From: Variovorax terrae
Lineage (GTDB): Bacteria > Pseudomonadota > Gammaproteobacteria > Burkholderiales > Burkholderiaceae_C
NCBI RefSeq assembly: GCF_022809125.1
Contig: NZ_JALGBI010000003.1
Coordinates: 1 to 64,000 of the forward strand
DNA length: 64,000 nucleotides
Direction of reading: 5' to 3'
Shown here: positions 1-10,308 of the stretch, piece after piece
How positions within the stretch are numbered: the first letter of the stretch is position 1
Layout: every line of letters starts with the position of its first letter
Program-made: the position numbers and the translations under genes
The notes under the pieces: model-generated
Seen by the model: only the letters and a program-made list of their open reading frames with translations
Database searches by the model: none
What the model was told of the DNA's origin: nothing

Positions 1-370
<370 letters not shown>

Positions 371-514
371 TTCTTTTCTCCAAAGAGCATTCCCGTGTCT
401 GTTTAACGTCTCCGGCAGAGGCCTCGCCACGGGCAGCGGGCCGACCACAGATGTGGCGCCGAAGACAAACTCTCATTCCAGCGACACCGTGGAACCGGCT
501 TCGCCGGGCCACTG

Positions 515-563
515 GTGCCGCCCCCTTGAGGGGGAAGCGGCACAGCCGCTTCGGGGGTGGGCC
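515..563. repeat. GC-rich hairpin repeat between fusA and tuf
   Basis: Immediately after the fusA stop lies a compact inverted repeat: outer arms GTGCCGC (515-521) and GCGGCAC (537-543) enclose inner CCCC/GGGG arms, followed by a second GC-rich segment that reaches the stop codon. There is no run of T on either side, so it does not look like a classical terminator. It resembles the GC-rich interspersed elements seen at about 13.2 and 38.6 kb. It could modulate the fusA-tuf junction, but that is inference. The rest of 371-514 holds nothing recognisable except the tuf ribosome binding site. Confidence 0.5.
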
Positions 564-2666
564 TTACTTCGCGCGAGCGGCCACGATGGCCTCGGCCACG
601 TTGCGCGGTGCTTCGCTGTAGTGCTTGAACTCCATCGTGTACGTTGCACGGCCTTGCGTGGCCGAGCGCAGCGTGGTGGAGTAGCCGAACATTTCCGACA
701 ACGGCACTTCGGCCTTGATGGCCTTGCCGCCACCCACCATGTCGTCCATGCCCTGCACCATGCCGCGGCGGGACGACAGGTCACCCATCACGTTGCCGGC
801 GTAGTCTTCAGGCGTTTCGACTTCCACGGCCATCATGGGCTCGAGAATGACCGGACCGGCCTTCTTGCAACCTTCCTTGAAGCCGAAGATGGCGGCCATC
901 TTGAACGCGAGTTCGTTCGAGTCCACATCGTGGTACGAGCCGAAATGCAGCGTGACCTTGACGTCGACCACCGGGTAGCCGGCCAGCACGCCTTGCGTGA
1001 CGGCTTCGTTGATGCCCTTTTCCACGGCCGGGATGAATTCGCGCGGCACCACGCCGCCCTTGATCGCGTCGACGAACTCGATGCCCTTGCCCGGCTCGTT
1101 CGGCTCGATCTTGAGCACCACGTGGCCGTACTGGCCCTTGCCGCCCGACTGGCGCACGAACTTGCCTTCGGCGTCTTCCACCGTCTTGCGGATGGTTTCG
1201 CGGTAGGCCACCTGGGGCTTGCCCACGTTGGCTTCTACGCCGAATTCGCGCTTCATGCGGTCCACGATGATTTCCAGGTGGAGCTCGCCCATGCCGGAAA
1301 TGATCGTCTGGCCCGATTCTTCATCGGTCTTGACGCGGAACGACGGATCTTCGGCGGCCAGGCGCTGCAGGGCGATGCCCATCTTTTCCTGGTCGGCCTT
1401 GGTCTTGGGTTCCACGGCCTGCGCAATCACGGGCTCGGGGAACACCATGCGCTCCAGCGTCACGATGGCGGAGGGATCGCACAGGGTTTCGCCCGTGGTC
1501 ACGTCCTTCAGGCCCACGCAGGCTGCGATGTCGCCGGCGCGGATTTCCTCGATCTCCTGGCGTTCGTTGGCATGCATCTGCACGATACGGCCGATGCGCT
1601 CCTTCTTGCCCTTGACCGGGTTGTAGACCGTGTCGCCCTTGCTCAGCACGCCCGAGTAGACGCGCACAAAGGTCAGCTGGCCGACGAACGGGTCGGTCAT
1701 GAGCTTGAACGCCAGCGCCGAGAACTTCTCGTTGTCGTCGGCCTTGCGGGTGGTTTCCGCTTCGTCTTCGTCGGTGCCGGCCACGGGCGGGATGTCCAGC
1801 GGCGAGGGCATGAGTTCGATCACGGCGTCCAGCATGCGCTGCACGCCCTTGTTCTTGAAGGCGGTGCCGCACAGCATGGGCTGGATCTCACCGGCGATGG
1901 TGCGAACGCGCAGGCCGGCGGTGATCTCGTCTTCGCTGAGGTCACCGTTTTCCAGGTACTTGTTCATCAGCTCTTCGGACGATTCGGCGGCAGCCTCGAC
2001 CATCTTCTCGCGCCATTCGTTGGCGGTTTCCAGCAGGTCGGCCGGGATGTCCTCGAAGGTGAACTTCATGCCCTGGGAGGCTTCGTCCCAGATGATGGCC
2101 TTCATCTTGCGCAGGTCGACCACGCCCTTGAAGTGCTCTTCGGCGCCGATCGGGATCACGACGGGCACGGGGTTGGCCTTCAGGCGCAGCTTCATCTGGT
2201 CGACGACCTTGAAGAAGTTGGCGCCGGTGCGGTCCATCTTGTTGACGAAGGCCAGGCGCGGCACGCGGTACTTGTTGGCCTGGCGCCAGACGGTTTCCGA
2301 CTGGGGCTGCACGCCGCCCACGGCGCAATAGACCATGCAGGCGCCGTCCAGCACGCGCATGGAGCGCTCCACCTCGATGGTGAAGTCCACGTGGCCGGGG
2401 GTGTCGATGATGTTGATGCGGTGCTCGGGGTAGGAGTGGTCCATGCCCTTCCAGAAGCAGGTCACGGCAGCGGACGTGATCGTGATGCCACGCTCCTGCT
2501 CCTGCTCCATCCAGTCGGTGGTGGCCGCGCCATCGTGCACCTCGCCCAGCTTGTGGGTCACGCCGGTATAGAAAAGAATGCGCTCAGTGGTCGTGGTCTT
2601 GCCAGCGTCAATGTGCGCCGAGATACCGATGTTGCGGTAGCGCTCGATGGGGGTCTTGCGGGACAT
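564..2666 (-). CDS. fusA: Translation elongation factor G
   Basis: EF-G is the GTPase that drives ribosomal translocation and, with RRF, ribosome recycling. The 700-residue product has the usual length. The G1 motif [12 protein letters not shown] is at residues 17-28, followed by the switch region [11 protein letters not shown]3 DTPGHVDF and G4 NKMDRTG; the C-terminal part has the domain II-V order of the family. ATG start at 2664-2666 with a GGAGA site eight bases upstream. It lies between rpsG and tuf in the str operon and is presumably read from the promoter ahead of rpsL. Nothing unusual is seen in the protein. Confidence 0.99.
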   Translation of the reverse strand: MSRKTPIERYRNIGISAHIDAGKTTTTERILFYTGVTHKLGEVHDGAATTDWMEQEQERGITITSAAVTCFWKGMDHSYPEHRINIIDTPGHVDFTIEVERSMRVLDGACMVYCAVGGVQPQSETVWRQANKYRVPRLAFVNKMDRTGANFFKVVDQMKLRLKANPVPVVIPIGAEEHFKGVVDLRKMKAIIWDEASQGMKFTFEDIPADLLETANEWREKMVEAAAESSEELMNKYLENGDLSEDEITAGLRVRTIAGEIQPMLCGTAFKNKGVQRMLDAVIELMPSPLDIPPVAGTDEDEAETTRKADDNEKFSALAFKLMTDPFVGQLTFVRVYSGVLSKGDTVYNPVKGKKERIGRIVQMHANERQEIEEIRAGDIAACVGLKDVTTGETLCDPSAIVTLERMVFPEPVIAQAVEPKTKADQEKMGIALQRLAAEDPSFRVKTDEESGQTIISGMGELHLEIIVDRMKREFGVEANVGKPQVAYRETIRKTVEDAEGKFVRQSGGKGQYGHVVLKIEPNEPGKGIEFVDAIKGGVVPREFIPAVEKGINEAVTQGVLAGYPVVDVKVTLHFGSYHDVDSNELAFKMAAIFGFKEGCKKAGPVILEPMMAVEVETPEDYAGNVMGDLSSRRGMVQGMDDMVGGGKAIKAEVPLSEMFGYSTTLRSATQGRATYTMEFKHYSEAPRNVAEAIVAARAK

Positions 2667-2744
2667 GAAATTTCTCCGTTAATTGCGGCAAGCCCGCCCA
2701 CATGGAAGGTGTGGCGGGCTTGGCTGATCTGGTAGGGGCTGGTG

Positions 2745-3218
2745 TTAGAAGCGGAAGTGGCTGAACGCCTTGTTCGCTTCGGCCATGCGGTGAACTTCAT
2801 CACGCTTCTTCATGGCACCGCCACGGCCTTCCGTGGCTTCCAGCAGTTCATTGGCCAGGCGCTGAGCCATGGATTTCTCGCCCCGCTTGCGGGCGGCTTC
2901 CTTGATCCAGCGCATGGACAGGGCCAGGCGGCGGACTGGGCGCACTTCGACAGGCACCTGGTAGTTGGCGCCGCCGACGCGGCGGGACTTCACTTCGACC
3001 ATCGGCTTCACGTTGTTGATGGCCACGGTGAAGGCTTCCAGCGGATCCTTGTCAGGATGCTTTTTCTCGATCAGTTCCAGGGCGCCATAGATGATGCGCT
3101 CTGCAACAGCCTTCTTGCCGCCTTCCATGATCACGTTCATGAATTTGGACAGCTCGACATTGCCGAACTTGGGGTCCGGCAGGATTTCACGTTTAGGGAC
3201 TTCGCGACGACGTGGCAT
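2745..3218 (-). CDS. rpsG: 30S ribosomal protein S7
   Basis: S7 nucleates assembly of the 30S head and binds the 3' domain of 16S rRNA. The 157-residue sequence begins [20 protein letters not shown] and is full length, with the conserved basic N-terminal arm and an all-helical body. Start ATG is preceded by GAGGTG at normal spacing. It is the second gene of the str operon, 147 bp downstream of rpsL and 78 bp upstream of fusA. In enterobacteria S7 is the translational repressor of this operon; I did not find a clear S7-binding structure here. Confidence 0.98.
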   Translation of the reverse strand: MPRRREVPKREILPDPKFGNVELSKFMNVIMEGGKKAVAERIIYGALELIEKKHPDKDPLEAFTVAINNVKPMVEVKSRRVGGANYQVPVEVRPVRRLALSMRWIKEAARKRGEKSMAQRLANELLEATEGRGGAMKKRDEVHRMAEANKAFSHFRF

Positions 3219-3364
3219 TTTTTCACCTCATTTGCTTCAGTTGGCGCCTTCTCGGGCACCGCGAGAGCCATTTGAAAAACTCTCACTTACTCGACCCAAC
3301 AGCGGGTCACTTCGCTCGAATCCGCCTGCCAGGGCGATTCAAGCACCGATTTATGAAAGCCTGA

Positions 3365-3742
3365 TTAAGCCTTCTTGGGGCGCTTGGCACCGTACTTGGA
3401 ACGCGACTGCTTGCGATCTTTCACGCCTTGCAGGTCCAGCGAACCGCGGACGATGTGGTAACGCACACCGGGCAAGTCCTTGACACGACCGCCGCGAACC
3501 AGCACCACGCTGTGTTCCTGCAGGTTGTGGCCTTCACCGCCGATGTAGGAAATGACTTCGAAGCCATTGGTCAGGCGGACCTTGGCAACTTTACGAAGGG
3601 CCGAGTTCGGCTTCTTCGGCGTCGTGGTGTACACGCGGGTGCACACGCCGCGGCGCTGCGGCGAGTTCTGCATCGCAGGGCTTTTGGACTTGGTCGTTTC
3701 GACCTCGCGCCCCTGACGCACCAGTTGATTGATGGTTGGCAT
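3365..3742 (-). CDS. rpsL: 30S ribosomal protein S12
   Basis: S12 lies at the decoding centre of the 30S subunit and is the classical target of streptomycin-resistance mutations. The 125-residue product starts [13 protein letters not shown] and carries the conserved decoding-loop segment [17 protein letters not shown]. In that segment the lysine is wild type, so no streptomycin-resistance substitution is seen there. It is the first gene of the str operon, with its promoter 74-102 bp upstream of the ATG. Confidence 0.98.
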   Translation of the reverse strand: MPTINQLVRQGREVETTKSKSPAMQNSPQRRGVCTRVYTTTPKKPNSALRKVAKVRLTNGFEVISYIGGEGHNLQEHSVVLVRGGRVKDLPGVRYHIVRGSLDLQGVKDRKQSRSKYGAKRPKKA

Positions 3743-3815
3743 TGAAAAACGTCCCTAAACGTTTGAAAACAAAAACGAAAACGTGAATCCCTTCGGAATT
3801 TCCGAAAAGCCTTCT

Positions 3816-3844
3816 AGTGTAGCAGTTCGAGGGTTTCCCCGCAA
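3816..3844 (-). promoter_or_regulatory. Sigma-70 type promoter of the str operon
   Basis: Read on the minus strand: -35 TTGCGG (3839-3844), 17 bp spacer, -10 TACACT (3816-3821). Spacing is ideal; the -10 matches consensus at four of six positions and the -35 at three. Predicted start about 3809, giving a leader of about 65 nt before rpsL. It is the only well-placed promoter in the 173 bp gap between dacA and rpsL. Confidence 0.6.
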
Positions 3845-3915
3845 ATTCTTGCGACGGCAAATGTCAGCAACCGCTCACTCGCATGCAACAGCCGTTTGCC
3901 GGCCAGCGCCCCGGG

Positions 3916-5073
3916 CTACTTGATCCACAGGCGGATCGCATCCCAGGCCCGGCCGAGCACGCCGGCCTGCTCCACGGCGTCGAGCGCCAGCAGCGGCACC
4001 TCGGCCAGCGGCTGCTCGTCGAGGCTGACCTTGAGCGTGCCCACCAGCTGGCCCTTGGTGAACGGCGCCACCAGCGGGTCGGGGCGCACCACCTGGGTCT
4101 TGATCCGGGTGGCGCTGCCGGAGGGCACGGCCACCACGATGGGTTGCGGACGGCCCAGCTTCAGCACGCTGTCCTTGCCTTTCCAGACATTGGGCGCGAC
4201 CACCGGCTGGCCGGCATCGAACAGCTTGATGCCCTCATAGGCCGTATAGCCCCAGTTCAGCAGCTTCTGCGACTCGTTGATGCGGGCGTTGTCGCTGGCC
4301 GTGCCCAGCACGATGGTCAGAATGCGGCGGCTGCCCACGTTGGGGAAGTCGCGCTTGGCCGTGGCGATCAGGCAGTAGCCGGCGGCGTCGGTGTGGCCGG
4401 TCTTGAGCCCGTCCACGGTCGGATCGCGGAACAGCAGGCCGTTGCGGTTGGTGTCGTTGCTGGCCGGTGTGCCGGGGTAGTGGTATTTCTTGATCGCGTC
4501 ATAGTGCGAATACTCGGGGAAGTCGCGCATCAGGCTGGTCGCCAGGATGCTCAGGTCGCGCGCCGTGGTGAGGTGGCCTGGCTCCGTCAGGCCCTCCGGG
4601 TTGCGGTAGGTCGTGGACTTCATGCCCAGCGCCTTGGCCTGCTCGTTCATCATCTGCACGAAATGCTCGGCCGTGCCGCCCACGCCCTCGGCCAGGGCCA
4701 TGGTGGCGTCGTTGCCCGACTGCACGATCATGCCCTTGATCAGGTCTTCCACCGGCACCTGCATCTTGGGGTCGATGAACATGCGCGAGCCCGGCATCTT
4801 CCAGGCCCGCACGCTGACGGGGAAGGTCTGCGTCAGGCTGATCTTCTTGGCCCGCAGCGCGTCGAACACCAGGTAGGCGGTCATCAGCTTGGTCAGCGAG
4901 GCCTGCTCCACCGGGCTGTCGATGTCCTTCTGCGCCAGGATCTGGTTGGCCGTCACGTCCAGCACCAGGTAGGTGCGGGCCGCGACTTCGGGCGGTTGCG
5001 GCGCCTGGGCGGCGGCCGAGAAGCACAGGGAGGCGAGCAGCGGCGCGCACAGCGCCATCAGGAAACGTTTCAT
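3916..5073 (-). CDS. dacA: D-alanyl-D-alanine carboxypeptidase, PBP5/6 family
   Basis: Low-molecular-weight penicillin-binding protein that trims the terminal D-Ala from peptidoglycan stem peptides in the periplasm. The 385-residue protein starts with a Sec signal peptide ending at about AAAQA. It has all three serine-peptidase motifs: S59-L-T-K62, S119-G-N121 and K-T-G near residue 220. The C-terminal beta-rich domain and a final amphipathic helix (ending RAWDAIRLWIK) fit a membrane-surface anchor. Its length is normal for DacA/DacC. It stands alone between the hydrolase gene and the str promoter. The exact paralogue (dacA or dacC) cannot be decided from sequence alone. Confidence 0.93.
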   Translation of the reverse strand: MKRFLMALCAPLLASLCFSAAAQAPQPPEVAARTYLVLDVTANQILAQKDIDSPVEQASLTKLMTAYLVFDALRAKKISLTQTFPVSVRAWKMPGSRMFIDPKMQVPVEDLIKGMIVQSGNDATMALAEGVGGTAEHFVQMMNEQAKALGMKSTTYRNPEGLTEPGHLTTARDLSILATSLMRDFPEYSHYDAIKKYHYPGTPASNDTNRNGLLFRDPTVDGLKTGHTDAAGYCLIATAKRDFPNVGSRRILTIVLGTASDNARINESQKLLNWGYTAYEGIKLFDAGQPVVAPNVWKGKDSVLKLGRPQPIVVAVPSGSATRIKTQVVRPDPLVAPFTKGQLVGTLKVSLDEQPLAEVPLLALDAVEQAGVLGRAWDAIRLWIK

Positions 5074-5139
5074 GGATCGAGGAAAAAGGAGGTTGCGGCC
5101 GGGATGGCCACCGTGCGAACACGGCCGGCCCGGAAAGTT

Positions 5140-5763
5140 TCAGGAGTTCAGGTGACGCACCACCAGATTTTTCAGAAGCGGCAATTGTCCGTGAAAGAAG
5201 TGGCCGCCCCCGGGGATGACTGTGACAGGAAGTGACTGCGGCCGCGCCCAGTCAAGCACGGCGGCCAGCGGCACGGTGTCGTCCTGCTCGCCATGGACCA
5301 CCAGCGTGCGCTCATGGGCCGCCTCGGGCAGCACAGCGACCCCGAAGCGCGCCGCGGCCGTGCCCACGAACACGATCTTTTCGAGGCTGCGCGAGTCCCA
5401 CAGCGCCTGCACGGCGTGGCTCGCGACAAAGGAGCCGAAGGAGAAGCCGGCCAGCGCCAGCGGCCCGGCGGGCGCCACCTGCTGGATCACGGCCAGCAGG
5501 TCCTGCGCCTCGCCGCGCCCCTCGTCGTGCACGCCCTGGCTGGCGCCGACGCCGCGGAAGTTGAAGCGCACCGCGCTCCAGCCGCATTGAACGAAGGCGC
5601 GCGCCAGCGTCTGCACCACCTTGTTGTCCAGGGTGCCGCCGAACAGCGGATGCGGATGCGCGATCACCACCGTGCCGCGCGGGGTCGCCGCCGGCTCGTC
5701 GCGCACGGCCTCGATCAGGCCGGCGGCGCCGGTGAGCCGAAGGGATTGGGTCTGGGCGTTCAA
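5140..5763 (-). CDS. Alpha/beta hydrolase of the small dienelactone-hydrolase-like type
   Basis: A 207-residue cytoplasmic alpha/beta hydrolase. An early strand VVIAHPHPLFGG is followed by the nucleophile elbow GFSFGS (serine in G-x-S-x-G), an acid-bearing segment VVHGEQDDTVP and the terminal histidine in PGGGHFFHG, so the catalytic triad is complete. This compact family is common in proteobacteria and its substrate is not known. It is separate from the downstream dacA (66 bp gap). Just ahead of its start is a copy of the GCTAT-type repeat. Substrate cannot be named from sequence. Confidence 0.85.
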   Translation of the reverse strand: MNAQTQSLRLTGAAGLIEAVRDEPAATPRGTVVIAHPHPLFGGTLDNKVVQTLARAFVQCGWSAVRFNFRGVGASQGVHDEGRGEAQDLLAVIQQVAPAGPLALAGFSFGSFVASHAVQALWDSRSLEKIVFVGTAAARFGVAVLPEAAHERTLVVHGEQDDTVPLAAVLDWARPQSLPVTVIPGGGHFFHGQLPLLKNLVVRHLNS

Positions 5764-5766
5764 TCT

Positions 5767-5822
5767 GCTACCAAATCAATAGCAATAAATGGCCACGGGA
5801 CGCGGACATCGGGCCGATATTC
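5767..5822 (+). repeat. GCTAT-family interspersed repeat, copy a
   Basis: Arms GCTA (5767-5770) and TAGC (5780-5783) flank an A-rich loop, followed by AATGGCC, GGACGCGGACATC and GGGCC. The same order of blocks recurs at about 25.2, 35.6, 36.4, 44.7, 52.4 and 62.5 kb. Located between the hydrolase and the ferredoxin gene. Confidence 0.7.
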
Positions 5823-5846
5823 ATTGAAATCCGGCATCCAGAAGGC

Positions 5847-6185
5847 TCAGCGCCCCAGGTGCGGCGGCGTGAGCAGGCGCTCCACCACCTGGCCGTTCTT
5901 GAGGTGCGACTCGACGATCTCGTCGATGTCGTTGGCGTCCACATAGGTGTACCAGACGGCCTCCGGGTAGACCACGGCCACCGGCCCGGCGGCGCAGCGG
6001 TCCAGGCAGCCGGCCTTGTTGACACGCACCTTGCCCGGCCCGGCCAAGCCGGCGGCCTTGACCTGCGCCTTGCAGCGGTCGAAGCCGTCCTGGGCATTGT
6101 GGTGGGCGCACGAATCTTCGCCGTTCTTGCGGTCGTTCAGGCAGAAGAAGATGTGCCGCCCGTAGTAGGACTTGGTTTCGCTCAT
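5847..6185 (-). CDS. Thioredoxin-fold [2Fe-2S] ferredoxin
   Basis: A 112-residue ferredoxin of the thioredoxin-like type. Four cysteines follow the family pattern: C-x10-C (FFCLNDRKNGEDSC) near the N-terminus and C-x3-C (GCLDRC) about 35 residues later. Such proteins bind one 2Fe-2S cluster; their electron partners are usually unknown. The ATG overlaps the end of the upstream VanZ-like gene by four bases, so the two are probably translated together. A remaining cysteine (DRCKAQ) lies between the two pairs. A role in Fe-S or redox metabolism is inference. Confidence 0.88.
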   Translation of the reverse strand: MSETKSYYGRHIFFCLNDRKNGEDSCAHHNAQDGFDRCKAQVKAAGLAGPGKVRVNKAGCLDRCAAGPVAVVYPEAVWYTYVDANDIDEIVESHLKNGQVVERLLTPPHLGR

Positions 6186-7303
6186 GACGGCATTTTAGGT
6201 TTGGGCTCCGCGCGCGAGAGCCGCACCAGCACATACACCAGCGTCACATAAGGCCACAGCCAGCCCAGCCACTGCACCAGGCCATGGAAGCGGATGAAGC
6301 GGCCCTGCTCCCAGGTCTGCAGCGTCTGCGCGAAATAGGCACTGGTCGGCGCCTGGTTCAGCAGCCCCAGGTGCACGGTGAGCGCCAGCAGCAGCAGCGC
6401 CGCGCAGCCGCGCCGGGGCAGCGGCATCAGCAGCACGGCCAGCACCAGCCCCGCCACCAGCCCCACGCGCACCGGGAGGCTGAGCCAGGCCCAGGCGTGG
6501 GACGGCCCCCAGCTCAGCGCCGCCGACAGCGCCGACACGCCGATGCCGGCCGCCATCATCACGACCAGGAAGGCGGCGCGGCGGCGGGCCGAGCGCATGA
6601 CGCAAAAGCCCAGCAGGCAGGGAATCAGCGCGCCCAGCATCACGCACAGCAGCTCGGCGCCGGGAATCAGCGGCTGCAGCTCCACCTCGCGCATCGGCAG
6701 CCAGGCCAGGAACGGGGTGTCGGCCAGGGCCTCGGCCACCGCGGCCTCGAGCCGCTCCAGCACCTGGCCCAGCCCCAGCGGTACCGGCGCCGGGAACAGC
6801 AGCGCCACCGGCCACAGCGCCAGCAGCACCAGCGCGCCATGCGCGTCGGCCACGAACCAGCGCTCCCGGAAACGGCTCCAGTGGTCGATCGCCCCGAGCT
6901 TCTCCAGCGACCAGGCCGTCGCTGCGCCGAGCCAGGCACCCAGGGTGTTCAGCCCGAAATCCACGTTCGACGCCACCCGGGTGGGCAGGTAGCTCTGCAG
7001 CATCTCCATGGACAGCGACAGCAGGGCGGCCGCCAGCGTGGCCAGCGTGACCGCCCAGGCGCTGCGCCACCGGCTGCCCCCGCGCAGCGCGCTCAGCGCC
7101 AGCAGGAAGCCCAGCGGGCCGTAGCCCGCCACGTTGATCGCCACGTCGAAGCCGGTCCAGTACTTGGGCAGCGGGGCCGTCAAGAACGCCCAGGGCACGA
7201 TGCCCTGGTTGCGCCAGTCGGAAAACGGGTACAGGCTGGCATAGACCACCAGCGCCACATAGACCAGCGACAACGGCCAGGCTGAGGTCTTCTGCGCCGT
7301 CAT
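6182..7303 (-). CDS. VanZ-like integral membrane protein
   Basis: A 373-residue protein with about nine hydrophobic segments. The N-terminal half has VanZ-family character, including ASLYPFSDWRN after the first membrane segment and SMEMLQSYLPTR, which matches the conserved S-x-E-x-x-Q region. VanZ proteins are membrane proteins of poorly known function; the founding member raises teicoplanin resistance. The C-terminal half is an additional hydrophobic region ending in a short basic tail. It overlaps the downstream ferredoxin gene by four bases and lies 18 bp after the HemJ-like gene, so the three form one operon. The exact role is unknown. Confidence 0.8.
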   Translation of the reverse strand: MTAQKTSAWPLSLVYVALVVYASLYPFSDWRNQGIVPWAFLTAPLPKYWTGFDVAINVAGYGPLGFLLALSALRGGSRWRSAWAVTLATLAAALLSLSMEMLQSYLPTRVASNVDFGLNTLGAWLGAATAWSLEKLGAIDHWSRFRERWFVADAHGALVLLALWPVALLFPAPVPLGLGQVLERLEAAVAEALADTPFLAWLPMREVELQPLIPGAELLCVMLGALIPCLLGFCVMRSARRRAAFLVVMMAAGIGVSALSAALSWGPSHAWAWLSLPVRVGLVAGLVLAVLLMPLPRRGCAALLLLALTVHLGLLNQAPTSAYFAQTLQTWEQGRFIRFHGLVQWLGWLWPYVTLVYVLVRLSRAEPKPKMPS

Positions 7304-7321
7304 GCCGTTTCTCTATATCAG

Positions 7322-7750
7322 CTAGAACGGCTTGACCACCACCAAAATCACGGCCGCCAGCAGCAGCAGCACCGGGATTTCGTTGAACCAGCGGTACCAG
7401 ACATGGCCGCGCAGGTTGTCGCCCGCCACGAACTTGCGCAGCAGCACGCCGCAGCCGTGGTGGTAGCCGATCACCAGCACCACCACCGCGAGCTTGGCGT
7501 GCATCCAGCCATTGCCCGGGCCGCGCCCGATGCCGTAGCCCAGCCAGAGCCAGGCGCCCAGGGCAACGGCCGGCACCGCCAGCAGCGTGGTGAAGCGAAA
7601 CAGCTTGCGCGCCATCAGCAGCAGCCGCGCCCGCTCGGCCACCGACTCCGGCGGCACCTGGGCCAGGTTCACGAACAGGCGCGGCAGGTAGAACAGTCCG
7701 GCGAACCAGCTGGCGACAAAGACGATGTGGAGCGATTTGACCCAGAGCAT
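7322..7750 (-). CDS. hemJ: HemJ/CopD-like membrane protein, probable protoporphyrinogen oxidase
   Basis: A 142-residue protein with four hydrophobic helices. The start MLWVKSLHIVFVASWFAGLF matches HemJ proteins, including a conserved histidine (KSLHI) and FAGLFYLPRLF. A second conserved part is WMHAKLAVV and a histidine pair HHG. HemJ converts protoporphyrinogen IX to protoporphyrin IX in bacteria that lack HemG or HemY; the related CopD domain has the same fold. The divergent hemB next door encodes an early step of the same pathway, which supports a heme role. The stop codon lies only 18 bp before the VanZ-like gene. Confidence 0.75.
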   Translation of the reverse strand: MLWVKSLHIVFVASWFAGLFYLPRLFVNLAQVPPESVAERARLLLMARKLFRFTTLLAVPAVALGAWLWLGYGIGRGPGNGWMHAKLAVVVLVIGYHHGCGVLLRKFVAGDNLRGHVWYRWFNEIPVLLLLAAVILVVVKPF

Positions 7751-7835
7751 GCGGGCAGTTTACGTGAGGTCAAAAAGCCCCACGCCGGCCCGCTGCGTGG
7801 CGGCGCCTTTTGCCCCGGGGATGGGCCCGGCAGGC

Positions 7836-7862
7836 AAAAAAAACCCCAGCACAAGGCTGGGG
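7836..7862 (-). terminator. Rho-independent terminator of the candidate small RNA
   Basis: On the minus strand a perfect seven-pair stem, CCCCAGC (7856-7862 complement) with GCTGGGG (7844-7850 complement) and a five-base loop, is followed directly by eight T (complement of 7836-7843). This is a textbook intrinsic terminator for leftward transcription. It lies 86 bp before the HemJ-like start codon, so it would also block read-through into that gene. Confidence 0.85.
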
Positions 7863-7934
7863 TAGGAAGCCTTTTTGCTGTCACACATTAAGGCACCCGC
7901 TCAGGGAGGAAAAGCGGGAGGCGGCGAACCGCCC
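7836..7934 (-). ncRNA. Candidate small RNA with anti-Shine-Dalgarno loop
   Basis: A transcript of about 99 nt is predicted between a sigma-70 promoter (7941-7969) and the intrinsic terminator at 7836-7862. Its first element is a five-pair hairpin GGCGG-TTCG-CCGCC (7920-7933). The second is a six-pair stem CCCGCT/AGCGGG (7896-7901, 7913-7918) whose 11-nt loop reads UUUCCUCCCUG, complementary to purine-rich ribosome binding sites. A mostly unpaired stretch then leads to the terminator. No reading frame with a ribosome binding site is seen. It could be a free regulatory RNA or an attenuated leader of the HemJ-like operon. I do not recognise an Rfam family. Confidence 0.65.
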
Positions 7935-7940
7935 GGACGT

Positions 7941-7969
7941 AATTTAGCAAAGTAGGCCATCCGTTTCAA
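7941..7969 (-). promoter_or_regulatory. Sigma-70 promoter of the candidate small RNA
   Basis: Minus strand: -35 TTGAAA (7964-7969; five of six consensus), 17 bp spacer, -10 TAAATT (7941-7946; four of six). Predicted start is the G at about 7934, exactly where the first hairpin begins. Confidence 0.65.
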
Positions 7970-8016
7970 GCGGCCAACCCCTGCTTTACCTGTCACATTG
8001 GCGACTATTCATATAG

Positions 8017-9120
<1,104 letters not shown>

Positions 9121-9176
9121 CGCCGCGGCGGCTTGACTCATAATTCGGGCCGCAGCCCCGGCTTCAGAGGGATTTC

Positions 9177-10286
9177 ATGCGGATCTTCACTATCGGTAGC
9201 CACAGCGTCGTCGAAACCGACGCCCTGCCCGCCCAGCTGCCCGCCAGCGGCTTCATCTGGATCGCCTGCGCCCGGCGCGAACTCGAGGCCTCCCAGCCGC
9301 AAATCCAGGCCACGCTGCAGACGCTGTGCGGCACGCAGCTGGTGGACCTGCACGTCTCCGACCTGCTCAACCACCAGTTGCCCTCGCACTACGACTACAC
9401 CTCGCAGTACGACATCCTGGTGTTCCGCCGCCTCGCCGCGGGCCCGCGCGACACCGACCCCGACCACCCCGGCGAGCCGCCGCCCCCGCCGGTGCGCCGC
9501 AGCGGCCCGCCCGTGCTCAAGCGCCTGGACACCAGCCCCGTGGGCTTCGCCGTGTTCGACCGCGTGCTGCTGACCGTGCACCCCAGCGACTGCGCCGTGC
9601 GCGACGCCTACGCCGCCCGGCTGCTGAACGCCACCTCGGCCGAGGCGCGCGCCGCCGGCACCCGCCTGCCCGCCAACCCGGCCGACCTGATGCTGCGCAT
9701 CGTCAACCAGATGGTGGACGGCTACCTGGAACTGCGGCGCGAACTCACGCGCCAGCTCGACCACTGGCAGACCGAGCTGCTGAACCCGCGCACCCGCTTC
9801 AACAACTGGAGCTCGATGCTGGACGCCCGGCTCTCGCTGCACCACCTCGACGAGATCTGCGAGGACCAGCGCGCCGCCGTGCAGGACTGGATCGACGCGC
9901 TGGAGACCTGGGCCACCCCCGACACCCCCGCCGGCCAGCGCGAACGCGAGCTGCTCAAGGTGCGCAGCCGCGACGTGCTCGAGCACATCGAGCGCGTGGT
10001 GCACCACGTGCGCCGCCTCGAGCAGAGCGCCGAGACCGCGGTGCAGATGCATTTCTCGGTGCAGAGCAACCGCACCAACGACATCATGCGCACGCTCACG
10101 GCCCTCACCGCCATCTTCCTGCCGCTGAACCTGATCACCGGCTTCTTCGGCATGAACTTCGAATTCATGCCGCTGGTCCACCACCAGGCGGCGTTCTGGT
10201 GGACCGTGGCCCTGATGGTGGCCGTCGCCGCCGGCACCGGCCTGGTGTTCTGGCGCAAGCGCTACCTGGCGCGCACCGGGCGCTAG
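9177..10286 (+). CDS. corA: CorA-type magnesium/divalent cation transporter
   Basis: A 369-residue CorA-family channel. A long cytoplasmic N-terminal part with helical segments leads to two C-terminal membrane helices. The signature GMN is present as GFFGMNFE between them, and the short basic tail RKRYLARTGR remains inside. Family members take up Mg2+ and also Co2+/Ni2+; the ZntB branch exports zinc. The predicted N-terminal domain is somewhat longer than in short CorA proteins. It follows hemB by 80 bp on the same strand and may be co-transcribed, which would fit a Mg-dependent HemB, but that link is inference. Confidence 0.88.
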   Translation: MRIFTIGSHSVVETDALPAQLPASGFIWIACARRELEASQPQIQATLQTLCGTQLVDLHVSDLLNHQLPSHYDYTSQYDILVFRRLAAGPRDTDPDHPGEPPPPPVRRSGPPVLKRLDTSPVGFAVFDRVLLTVHPSDCAVRDAYAARLLNATSAEARAAGTRLPANPADLMLRIVNQMVDGYLELRRELTRQLDHWQTELLNPRTRFNNWSSMLDARLSLHHLDEICEDQRAAVQDWIDALETWATPDTPAGQRERELLKVRSRDVLEHIERVVHHVRRLEQSAETAVQMHFSVQSNRTNDIMRTLTALTAIFLPLNLITGFFGMNFEFMPLVHHQAAFWWTVALMVAVAAGTGLVFWRKRYLARTGR

Positions 10287-10308
10287 GGCGCGGCGCCGGG
10301 CCGAACGA

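Noticed and set aside
7863..7990. 6S RNA, 4.5S RNA or RNase P RNA as the identity of the 7.8-8.0 kb RNA
   Set aside because: It is too short and lacks the long bulged rod of 6S, the GGAAGCAGCC loop of 4.5S and the conserved RNase P core; a CCCTGAGC match to 6S is local only.
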